NCBI GenBank assembly: GCA_019321725.1
Contig: CM033115.1
Span: forward strand, 21,400,673 to 21,464,672
Length of the DNA: 64,000 bases
Reading direction: 5' to 3'
Source of the DNA: Paulownia fortunei
Taxonomy: Eukaryota > Streptophyta > Magnoliopsida > Lamiales > Paulowniaceae
A model generated the notes under the pieces. It saw only the letters and a program-made list of their open reading frames with translations. It searched no databases and was not told the origin of the DNA. Position numbers and translations under genes: made by a program. This document shows, piece after piece, positions 26,001 through 37,258 of the stretch; within the stretch, counting starts at the first letter, position 1, and the number at the start of each line of letters is the position of its first letter.

Positions 26001-28255
26001 AGGGTTAAGGTTGCGGGGTTGCAGAAAACTCTCAGAGGAGGATAATATACATAGTAGATAATAAGAACCATACTATTACCTTGTTTACATAATCCTTACA
26101 GTAGCTCAAACACACTGTAACCAAGCTCACAAGCTCCTATCAACAAAGCCTAAAAGGGCATAAAGGTCAATGCATCTATCCTATGGGCTGAGCCCGAAAA
26201 ACAACATAAAAATCTATTCAATGATAATTCTATCATTAATTAAATTAAATTTAGATCACATCAATTATGTTGTTATTTTTACTTAAATTTCAAATCGTAT
26301 TAAGATAATTGATTTTTTACTTAAATTTTAAATCGTACAAAAACAATTAAATTTTTATCTCGACTTAACTCCTTTATAGAAATCCCGATTCATGACAGAA
26401 TTATGAAGTAGAGAAATATCATTTTTGAGAGAGTGATACAACCTCCTCTCTAGTCAACAATTAATGTTAACTTATGTGATATTAATTAAGATGCCTTGTA
26501 ATTGGTATAATTTTATAAGATGATAAGACTTTTGTGGCTTCATGACATGACTTTCCCGGTTTTATCTTCTCTTTCTCCTCCATTATTAATAAAGAATAGA
26601 AAAATCACGAAAACAATGATTGGACTCGTTCCTAGATCGTCAAAATCATAATCAATTTAATTAGTTGATTTTAGTACAGAGAGGGGAACCAAGCATTGCA
26701 AGATTTATTTCCTAACAAGGTTCTAAAAGCGCGTTTGAATAAAAAAACTTTTAGATTTAAAGATTTGACATTTGAAGTAATATTCATCACATTTACCATG
26801 ATGGGCAATATTATTATGAATTTTAAATTTTTAAAGAAATTTTAAAATTAAATAGATAAATTTTTAAAATTATAAATAAATTCAAAACAGATCTTGATTT
26901 ATTATTTTCAAACTCGTACTCCCGAATACGTCCCATTTAATTTATTATTTATCTTTTATTTTAATAAATATGTAATATTATTTTTTAAAAAATATATTTT
27001 TTAAATTTTTTTAATGATGTTATTTTTAAAAGATGTATTTTTAATAATTTAAAAAATATAAAATAAATTTAATGAATTTAACCCGAAACCTATAAGTTAG
27101 GAACACGTCCAAATTCTTAAAATTCTTGACGAGACAAGTATCAAATTTTGACAAACTCCCTCCATTTTAATCGGGATTTACTGCTCTTCAAATGCGTACT
27201 AATAAACTTATTAGGCACACATAACAGCCCACAAATCATGCCAATCTGTTAAGCACACAAATCTAGTGTGGAGTCACATGCATCAAGGTGATTTGAAATT
27301 TCGTGACCAAATTATATAGTAGATCTATCATTTATCACTTTTGAAGCTTCATAATTTTATTGAATTAACTAAACTTTCGTACAATTATACTTGTCGTGCA
27401 AATAACTGCTTGAATTCAATTAAATCAAGTTAGAAATAAAAAAATTTCCAATAAAGAGCAAGAACCTTAAAATCTGCAGTTGTAGGGAGAGAACAGGTTA
27501 TCAACAAACAGCCCTCATTTTCTCTTCTAATTTTGCCTAATTTTCAGATTACAAGCATATGTCCCATAAACAACTCTTTATTTTTTTTTTTAAATAAATT
27601 AATATCCACATTAGTAGAATTTAAATTCAAAATTTGGAGAAAATCTTATTAATTAAAGAAGTCGAATTGGGGTAGCAATGAATATAGTAGGTGATGTTGC
27701 AGTGTTGTAAATTATTGGAGTCCACATGGGTCAGGCCCTCAACCCATATCCTTTGTCTAATGATAATTCCAAAATTGTGGATATAATAAAAATACTTGCC
27801 ACACGCATGTCACTAATTCTACATTTAATCATCATGAGTACCTAGTTAGGTAATTTTATATTCTAGTATATGTTTGGGAAAAAGAAAAATACTAAAATTC
27901 CCTTAATATAATGTTTAATATCCAAAAAGATTCATAAAATTATTTATCAATTTCAAAATTCATTCCCTCTAACCAAGCCCCCGAAGTTTCATACATATTA
28001 GGATATAACTTAATGATTTTTTTTAACAAAATAATTGAGGTTTACTTTAATAACTTTTTTAAACAAAAATATCCTTGGACTTATTAAAGTTTAGATTTGG
28101 TTATTTATTATTTTAAAAAACTTTGTGATAATTGATTTGCGTGAGTGTTGCCAAAAACATTGAATTTCTTTCTATCAAATATGAGTGTGAGATTTATAAC
28201 TCTTTTCATATAAAACTACACCTTTAAACAATGAGTCGAGCAGTCATAGTTCTAT
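26001..28255. other. AT-rich intergenic spacer
   Basis: No gene seen. Around 26276-26340 a motif TTTTTACTTAAATTTCAAATCGTA is present twice with small differences, about 39 bases apart. At 26880-27100 there is an AT-rich block flanked by CCCGAATACG and AACCCGAAACC words, similar in make-up to the block at 33120-33410. These look like decayed non-autonomous transposons. Confidence 0.5.
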
Positions 28256-28261
28256 AAAAGT

Positions 28262-28485
28262 TTGTATTTGGATAAAAGAATTTGAATTTGAAAATAAAAT
28301 TCAGAAGAATAATATCAAATAATTTCATATTAGATGGATTTCAAATTCACGACTCAAAATATAACACAAAATGAGAGTTCAATAATTTGAAATTCTTTCT
28401 AAAATCAAATTATTCAAACAAACTCAACAAATTTATTACTATAAATTTAAAATTCTTAACTCCAAATTTATCAATCCAAACACAA
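28262..28485. mobile_element. MITE-like element, about 224 bp
   Basis: The left end TTGTATTTGGATAAAAGAAT and the reverse complement of the right end TTGTGTTTGGATTGATAAAT agree at 19 of 25 positions when extended to 25 bases, giving clear imperfect terminal inverted repeats. The interior is AT-rich and non-coding. Size and structure fit a MITE. The superfamily is not assigned because I could not find a convincing target-site duplication. Confidence 0.55.
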
Positions 28486-28630
28486 TCTAAAATTACTTAA
28501 AAGTCCTTCATTTCAATAACTATTCCACAAAAAATTATGTATATTACCTTTTTGAGGCAATTAAGCCTCTGTCTAGTGAAGTAATTTGAATCCTAAAAAA
28601 TCAATCTAGCTAGCCTTGCTGTAAAATTGT

Positions 28631-28660
28631 AATTCATTCATTCATTCATTCATTCATTCT
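28631..28660. repeat. (ATTC)n microsatellite
   Basis: About seven uninterrupted tetranucleotide units, directly visible. Confidence 0.9.
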
Positions 28661-29830
28661 AACCTAAGCTAACCTAGGCATCTCCATTAATTATCTTATT
28701 AGCACACCCTGTAAAACTCTTATTAACACACAGTTGCATGTGGTTTACAATAATCATTTTGCTTGCAACTTCACATGCTCCCATGTTTTCATATTAACTC
28801 TCTACTTACAAACATTTTTTCCAATTTTTTTTTTTTTTTGTCTATTTAAATGGGAAAAGGCCCTCTTTGAGATTGCTACTTAATTGTGCAATTAAGTCAC
28901 TGCACATGGCTGTATATCTTGCTAATCACACAAATCTTTTTTCTTACACTATCCTGCCCCCCACCCCCCAAAACACAAAGCTTCACAGCTTGTTATTAAT
29001 TACAATTAGGTGGAGTTAAAGCAATAGAGGTTAAAATAATAGAGTGCTATGTGAAGATATAATTTTTGAAAATTAATAACATTTTTCATAGTGTTTAATT
29101 TTCAATTTGGCTCTAACACTAACATTCTTAATAATTGGGATAAAGTATATTTTGGTAGAGGGAGGGACTTGATAAAGGAAGCGAAAAGGGGAAAGCTAAA
29201 TAAGTGAAAAATAATATTTGCTAGCATTTTTTTTTTTTTTACAAAGTAAGTGTCAATTTTGATGAATTTATGAAATGTAATTGATTATCATGGAAAATAA
29301 ATAGAATAAACATCATAACTAATCGAGAAATTTTATAACTAGAGTTGAGCACTTTTTCTACATTTAGTTTTGAAGAAATAAAGGAATTATTCAAACGGGA
29401 GGCGGCAGTCGTTCCTCAATTCTATAATTTTTTTAAATTAAATTAAAAATTTATTCTTCCTAAAAAATTAAAAATATTTTTTTATTTATTATTTTTAAGA
29501 AAAAATAAATTTTGCCCATTATATTCAATTTTCGGCTCTATCCCAACATATGATGATATTTTAAAAGAATTAACAAAAGAAAGAAAAGAAGAACTGCGTA
29601 AAACATTTATTCTCGTAATTTAGTTGTTGATTAAAACCAATTAAGTATAGGAATTTAAAAAAAAATAAAGAAAAAATACTAAGTACTACTACTATACGAC
29701 ATTTTAAGGTATGCCCACACTTATTTTGTACTCCAATTATTTTCATTTATTTCGACTTGGTATATATTGCACAATGAGCTGATGTCATAACGTCCTCGCT
29801 CGATGTCATAACAACTTTAGTCTTTAGGAA

Positions 29831-29862
29831 AAAATAAATAAATAAATAAATAAATAAATAAA
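29831..29862. repeat. (AAAT)n microsatellite
   Basis: About eight uninterrupted tetranucleotide units, directly visible. Confidence 0.9.
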
Positions 29863-30222
29863 AGAATAAAAGGAGAAAGAAGACCATCATTATCACACAT
29901 GAATTGTCAAAATCAGGTGTCCGTCATCATGAATACGAACCATCCAATATGTACTTGCCATGGTAATTATGCATGAATTTTTTTTTAATTCAAATTCAAT
30001 TAGGTTGCATAAAAATTTATTTGAATATATTTGTTATATTATTAATTTATATTTTAAAAAATAATAATCAACAACAAAATAAATACAATTATATTTGCTA
30101 TATAATTGATTAAGCTAAAACAAACTCTAAACTAAAAATTGTCACTCATTATTACCATGACATGACATATTGGATAATTCGTGTTCATGAAGGCCACTTG
30201 ATTTGGACAATGTCTGTGTGTC

Positions 30223-30260
30223 TACATACATACATATATATATATATATGTATGTATGTA
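30223..30260. repeat. 38-bp perfect TA-centred palindrome
   Basis: (TACA)n leads into (TA)n and then (TGTA)n, forming a perfectly self-complementary stretch around a TA core. It can form a cruciform. It may have arisen by microsatellite expansion rather than selection. Confidence 0.9.
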
Positions 30261-30306
30261 TGTATACATGGGGCTATGGTGTCTGGATTGGGTAGAATCA
30301 CACATT

Positions 30307-30324
30307 CCCCCCCCCCCCCCCCCC
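30307..30324. repeat. C18 homopolymer
   Basis: Eighteen consecutive C in otherwise AT-rich DNA, 46 bases after the end of the TA palindrome. Long poly-C runs are rare in plant DNA, and the exact length should be treated as uncertain because sequencing often miscounts such runs. Confidence 0.85.
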
Positions 30325-33119
30325 TACCCTAGTGGGCTAAAAATAAGAAATAAGAAATGGATTATAAATTGCCTTCTCCTTTTCTTCTATTATTTGTGAT
30401 TATTATTATCTCACTCATGAAAAAGGAGGGAAAAGGGGGAAAAAGAAAAGAAAAAAAACTATATAAAATGTGGAAGAATCAACTCGGTGGCTGCTTAGCT
30501 AATGCCAGAAAAAATTGAAAAAGGGTTAATCCACATGGATGACACATGAGTTATGTCTATATTCACATGCCTACCATTTTCAATTAAACCTTTGTGTACA
30601 TGTAACTTTTTCTACATGGGCCATCATAAATTTTTTTAGATGAGACAATTCATATTGGTCCATGTCACTAGCCCCCTAATAGTAAATAAGTTGTTGGGAC
30701 ATTAATTAATGATTTGCCATCTAATAATTTTAGCAAAAATACTAAAAAGTACAAAAATTCTCATTTTATAGTAAATTATATTTTCATAAAATCCCAAAAA
30801 AAAAATAAAAAAGATAGGGTAAGTAGTCCTATTTTATTATGTGGGATGTAACTGTTAATGATTATGCTATTCCTATTGTTGATAATTTGCATGTGGCATG
30901 TTAGATACTTTGTTGCCATTATGGTGGGAATAATAGCTAGATGAAAGGAATGTAAAAAAGAGAGGACCCCTTTATAGAAATGAGGGTGAACCAACTTCAG
31001 CATTTCTGTGCTGTAAAAAGACTATATAATCCTTGTTTCCACTATTTGTGTGTGCATGAACTAGAACCAAAAAAGAAAAAAAAAAAAAAAAAGAAAAAAG
31101 AATACAAGAAAGCTGGTGTAATTCGGGTTCAAATTCGACTTGTTTAAAGGTTAGCTTATAGAATGAGTGAGTTAAATTTCAGGTTCGTTTTTTTTCAAGA
31201 TGACCAGATTCTATTCGAACATCCTAAAATTCAGCATATTCCACAGTTCTTGTAAGAGGCTATTATGCCCAAAAAAACTTTAGCTTAGAATCACATCACT
31301 CACAATTAACACTATCTTTCTATTTTTCTACAAAAAACAAAACAAGGGTGGTTTAAATGATCTATAAGTTTCAAATATTAATTAAGTACAATAGTAAAAA
31401 AACTAATTAAATACGCTCAATAATCTGAGTCAAAATACAAAAAAATCAATACCCAGAATTCAAATTTAATTTTTTTTATTAATTATTGGGTTTTGGAGCT
31501 TGACATTTACCACCTGGACAAGACTCTTTGGCAAAAGGGTAATCTTTTAAATAGCAGAAAAGGCTGTATTTTCAATTTTTTTTTTCACCCCGAAAAGGTT
31601 ATATTTCTCCAAAAAAAGGAAAAAAAAAAGGTTCACATTTCCTTCTTCTTTTTTTTCAAAAAAAAATATGTAAAGGAATCAATAATTTATAGTCTGGCGC
31701 GGGTGTTGTGCATGTTGCGTAGAATAAATTTTCGTCGGATTCGCATAATTTAGTACCAGGAAAGTACAATTTCAAATTATAATTTACACTTTAATTAAAA
31801 AAAAAATTGAAAGCTATGTAATTAATTAGAGTGACAGGTAATTTCTACGATAAATTAAAAATAAAATAAAATAAAATTGAACGCTACATATTACAAAGAG
31901 AAAAAAAAAAATATTTTATTGAAATGCAATCAAACAAGAGATATTGTGTTAATATTCCAATTTAAAACCCTTCTAATAATTTAAAATACTAGTGATAGTG
32001 GTGCTATCAATTTTAAAGATGTTGACGTGCCATCATCATCCAAATCATAACAACAACAATAATAATCATATACTTAAGATAAAATAAGTTTAAATTACGT
32101 AGTTTGGTTATCATAGTTTTTAATTTACAATGGTTAGTGATCAGTTTAATCTTTTTAAGACAAGCAATTGCCTGTTTCATCTTGCGTTTAAGTAGGATTA
32201 AAAAATTAATCAAACCATTCTACTTTAATTTGCGATTAATTTTAACTCAATTAATTAAGTATTGTAAATCAAATTTAAATAATTTATTATTTATCTCGAT
32301 TCAATTAGTTTAGATTATTTGTATAATTATAATCACAATTCTAGAGTTATGACGGATCTATAAATACTTGCTTATATAGTAAATTAAAAAATTTATCTAT
32401 TTAATTACCAGAATATATCGGATACAAATTAAATAAAATAGAATTGTAATAAGCAAAATAGCTTATTCATCGGGATCAGCAAATTTTTACTGTCTGTTCC
32501 TACATTAAATAGTGGACATAATCATGTACAGTACAAGCCTTTTGTTGATCAGTGAAAATATATAATAATGGAGTATTCTTTTAAAAAGAATTTCTTTATT
32601 CTCAACTTTTTCTCTGCCTTTTTTTAGTCTTAATAATTTGACTTTTAATGTTTTCTTTTTCTTTTTTATTTTTTTGTCCCTTTTTTACTGTAATTTCATT
32701 CATTAGTCATGTTTTTGGCCGTGCCATGTGAACCACTTGTAGTTGGCATGTAACAGGTAGGTTTCCAATCCTCCATAGAAAATACATATCCCTATTTGTG
32801 ACCAAAATTATATAAATACCAAATAATCAAAAAATTTACTTTCTTTATTACGTACTATCTATCTCTCTCTCTCTATATATATGTTTCATACACATACATC
32901 GCATATAATTTCTTTCTCAAAGCAACATATATTAAAAATATCTCAAATATTAATATTTTTTTTGCTCTACTAATTGCCAATTCTATTATTTTTTTATTTT
33001 GTTAATGAATCATATACGGTGATTTAAAATATAATAAGTATATTTATACTATAAATACTTATCACAAAAGATGAAACTCTTAATCAGCAAAAGATTAAAA
33101 ATATAAATATTTGTATTTT
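30325..33119. other. AT-rich intergenic spacer
   Basis: No gene seen; homopolymer-rich sequence with scattered short ORFs that have no recognisable content. Confidence 0.6.
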
Positions 33120-33415
33120 ATTTCAATATTTTTACTAGAAATGACAATAGATTCAGGATAAATATGATCGTCCTTATTTGGAACGATTTTAATAGTATAA
33201 ATATATTTAAGTTGGGTTCGAGGTCGATTATTTTTAAATCAGACCCAATACAGACTCGACCCTTTATTTTTTTTAAAATCATTACATATAATATGATATT
33301 ATATTTAGATAAATATATTTTTTAAAAAAATTTAATAATATTACTTTTAAAAATTTTAATTTTAATATTTATTATATTTAACCCAAACTCCAGCCACACC
33401 CATCCCCAGTTTTTA
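33120..33415. mobile_element. Possible decayed MITE with GGGTTCGAGGTC/GACCC-type ends
   Basis: An AT-rich core with TATATTTTTTAAA words is bounded by GGGTTCGAGGTCGATT and CAGACTCGACCC on the left and AACCCAAACTCCAGCC on the right. The block at 26880-27100 and part of 50500-51040 share this organisation. It suggests a dispersed non-autonomous family, but the ends are too degraded to define precisely. Confidence 0.3.
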
Positions 33416-33857
33416 CCAAGGAATTCCCGCTCAGCCAGCAAGAATTATCACGTATACCTACTGTTCAATTTTGTTGTGCAGCACACCATTTTTTTTTTAA
33501 AAGAAAAGCATTTCTAAATTATTACTTTTTAAATTTTTTTTTTAATAACTTGCAAGTTAAGAGTATTTGTATAGATACAAAATAAAAGCAATTGCACGTT
33601 GTTATGTGCGTGAAAGAGAGGGTTATAGGAGCCGTAAATTTAGAGGCATAGTGGGAAAGCATATTCTCTAACAGCTAGAGAAGCCCACAGCCAGCGAAGC
33701 ACGCCCATAAAACAAACACCCTGGTAAAAATAATGTTTTCTACGACAAGCAACCACATATATATATATATATACATACACATATACATATAGAGTGAGAA
33801 AGAAAAAAAGATTATGCCATACACTATACTATTCTACACTATAGACTATTCAATTTT

Positions 33858-33888
<31 letters not shown>

Positions 33889-36264
33889 TAATGTGACTAG
33901 TCCTTATTCTCATCATCAATTACGTACCATTCACCCCATAAAAATGTAGACAAATATTAGAGGTGCCCATTGTGCCTTTGATGTTTACCTAACCTTACTT
34001 CTCCATCCCTCGTTCTCTCTTTCTTTTTACTAATATGCCCTTCTTATTTATCATCTTTCCTTTACTTTTTGATTTGATCATTATACCCTTGGAAAACATA
34101 TATTGATTTTTTCTTTTTCTTTTTGGGTTTCCATCTTCTTTTTCTAGTCTAAGTTGTACACGTAATAAGGGTAAGAATTTTGGGCTCATTCATACAATGT
34201 GTAAAGGATTGTTGATTTGGGCATTTAATGGCTTATTCATTGATGGGTCCACCTTTTCTGCATTATTTGTGGGGATGGTCCATTTCTATGGTAGTTTTCC
34301 CTTCAAAATAAAAAAGAATTGTCCCCAGTAGACATTTGGAGTCTTTAAACTGTTTGAATTTTAATCATACGCAATCTTCTCTTATCTTGTATATAATTGT
34401 GTTTCGGCAATGAAATGTTTATCCACTCACTCACACACACATATACATACATATATGTCTATATATATATATATATATGAATTCACTTCGTGACATTTTA
34501 TACAGTTATTTAATTTTGGGCATTGTTATTGTTCAAATTATGGTTTCTTGATTTAGAAGTCACAGCCACATAAATGATGTTGTGTTTTTTTATCAATGAG
34601 AGATGAGAATGAACATATACTTGCGCTAAGGACACATAAATGACCAACTGAAATATTTTGGAGAAGCCAATTTACACTCCAAGAAGGATTATTTGCCTAT
34701 ATATATATATATATATATAAATTGAAATTGGGTGGGGAGCAGGGGGTGGGGGTGGGGGGTTATAACGTCCTTTGTCGATTTATAGAGTTTGTATTCAAAT
34801 TCAAATTATGTTATGAGAAATTCAAAAGCATTTGTTTTATAGTACTGGTTATAATTTTCGAAATTTTATGATTGATGAATTTAAATTTCAAAGTGGTAGT
34901 TTCCAGGAAATTAAATAAAATTCTTTGGAAGAATATGTGTGAGTAAACTAAAGAAGAAGCACGACAAAAGGGCATGAAAAGGCATGCACCAGAATTTTAG
35001 TTTTTATATTGCATAAAAAATAGTTTATATTTCATGTAATTGTAAACTTATCCTAATAACCTAAAACATCTCAATTTTCTCTCAAAATTTTCTTGTGAAT
35101 TGGAGATCAAAAAAGTACTGGGCCAAAAAATTTGACGTCGCGAAAACAAAATATTTACAAATATAATGAGGCTTATTCTTTAGTCTAATTTACATTAATG
35201 AATGCGATAATGGCTAACACATATTCGTGCATGTCTTGTGTAATCATCTTAGGCGAAAACACTGACCAGCGCCAAAAAAAGGTTTCAAATTTTGATTAAT
35301 TGTAATAACCAAGATTAACTATGCAATTATGTCGATTAATTAAATATTATAAGCACTCACTGATAAAGCAAACAAGAAGAGAGATCTAATATTAAAAACG
35401 TCCTGTGATTGTCGCAACATAATTAAGCATATAAGTCTGTTGCCAAACTGGCACCTGAAATCACAGATTACAAATTAAATATATACGTATATATATAATT
35501 AAAATTTATTATTGGTACTTGGTATAAATTGCTTAAATAAATAAATACTATACCGTTTGATACGCTACCTGACATTCTACAATTTATTTTATTATATTCG
35601 AACCAGCAATTACCAATATTTAAAAATATATAACGTTATATTCACAATAAATCTTGAAATTATCCCATTAATCCGTGAAACGACATTAACATACATAAAA
35701 GTCTTGATGCTTAAAAACCAGGAAGAAAAAAAATATATAGTTGGCAAAACTATTGAAGCTTCAAAGAAACTAAAATAGTACTGAAACATGATAAGAATAA
35801 TATATATATAGGATTAGAGCTGACCCAAATTAGAATTTTTGATGTATATCCGTTTGATAGTCACACAACATTTGTTAAGCATAAATCCAAAAAGAAAAAA
35901 AAAAAATAGTGGGCTAATACAGCTAGACTTGGGTTAAATTATTTGAGAATTTTCAAAATGATGAAAGATACGTGAAATCATGGACGTTGAAATCCCATTC
36001 CATTTATTACGGTAGGTTGCAACCTAACAAGAATTGGCCACAACTTGTATTCATAAATGACTTTGCCTAATATTATGACCTACATCTAACTTGTTTTAAT
36101 TCAACCATGGATCCCACCCTTAAAAATGACCTTTTCAAGCAATGCTCAAGGCAAAAAAAATAAAAAAAAAATAAAAATAAAAAATGTAATAATAATAATA
36201 TTCTTTGATAACAAAGTTTGTCAAGTTGCAATAGTCGTACTCACTGTCGGCCCTCCCTCCATTC
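33416..36264. other. Spacer and distal promoter region of the GT-2/DF1-type gene
   Basis: No gene seen. Contains (TA)n tracts near 33757, 34459 and 34698, a (GA)n tract at 33858-33884, and many homopolymer runs. More complex patches, such as 34160-34290 and 36000-36110, could be conserved non-coding sequence, but this cannot be judged from one genome. Confidence 0.5.
33858..33884. repeat. (GA)n microsatellite
   Basis: About thirteen GA units, directly visible. GA repeats in plant upstream regions can be bound by BBR/BPC proteins; no function is claimed here. Confidence 0.9.
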
Positions 36265-36272
36265 GACGTGGC
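36265..36272 (+). promoter_or_regulatory. GACGTGGC motif upstream of GT-2/DF1-type gene
   Basis: ACGT-core bZIP-type octamer about 1 kb upstream of the start codon, set in a local GC-rich island (about 36230-36310). The ten-base string CGACGTGGCA is identical to that before SEC5. Confidence 0.35.
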
Positions 36273-36920
36273 AGCACAAGTACCATAGTTTCCCGCTCCA
36301 CTTTCAAAATAACAATTGCGCAAACCATGATAATTATTAACTTAGAAATTTCAATTTTATATTAATCAGCTAATAACGGAGCGAGGGTATTTTGGTCAAA
36401 ACACGTATATGGAATCCCGTTTATACCAGCAAATCCCTGATCAATGGATCAGATGAGTAATAATATTAAAAAAAAAAAAAAAAGAAGAAGGAAAATGAGT
36501 CAGATTAGGCATCCTCCATGATTAAAAAGGTCAATGGGTTACATGTGAGGGGCAACTCAGCCATTTCACAACATGCCCACAAGTGTAAGCAAAAACAGCC
36601 ACTGAAATCCAAAACGCCCAAAAAGCAAAGGTGACCTACATGGGCCGGCTTTTAACTATATTTAGCTGGACAGACAAAAACCAACTTATTATCACCATCG
36701 TCGCTATCTGGAGCCGTTGCTTCTTCAACCCCCCAACCCCCCAACCCCCACCCAGCTACTCTATACTATGTATGTATACATATAACATATATATACGTAT
36801 ATGTTCATTCCACATTCATTTTCATGTTCGGTATATAAAACCTGGTGTGTCTGCATGTAGAGATATTTTTATCTTGTTACTGAGGCTGATGGAAATTAGT
36901 GACCCTTTCTAGGTGCTGGC

Positions 36921-36932
36921 TCTATATATAAA
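36921..36932 (+). promoter_or_regulatory. Probable TATA box of the GT-2/DF1-type gene
   Basis: TCTATATATAAAA matches the plant TATA consensus and lies about 330 bases before the start codon. It would place the transcription start near 36955, followed by a GA-rich leader (AGAGAGAGGGCAAGC). Competing AT-rich tracts nearby reduce certainty. Confidence 0.5.
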
Positions 36933-37258
36933 AAAAAAAGAAAAAAGAAAAAAGAAAAAAACTTTTCTTTACCAAAGAGAGAGGGCAAGCAAAAAAATGC
37001 TAAAGATTCCTCAGCTGAAAAGGAAAAAGGAAAAAAATCACTTGTTTTATTAAAAATTATATATTTTTATGAAGTGTGAGATTGACAGGCAGATCCCACC
37101 GAAATAAATTAAATATATTCACCACACCCCAATCTTTCATAAAACCCACAAAAAATTCACCCGTCCTTCGTGATATATTTTTATTTTTCAGCTGGTAATT
37201 GCCAGAGGAGTTAAGGGCTAGAGCTAGCTGGAAAAAGACTTCTCTGATCCTCTACATG

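Larger units (their letters stand above)
28486..30222. other. AT-rich spacer with tetranucleotide repeats
   Basis: No gene seen. Contains two tetranucleotide microsatellites, listed separately, and several homopolymer A/T runs. Confidence 0.6.

Noticed and set aside
28631..29862. CRISPR-like spaced repeats
   Set aside because: These are contiguous tetranucleotide microsatellites without spacers, in a plant genome.
36135..36365. Overlapping frames on both strands near the GT-2/DF1-type promoter
   Set aside because: Driven by A-rich and AAT-rich tracts plus a short GC island; no protein family recognised.
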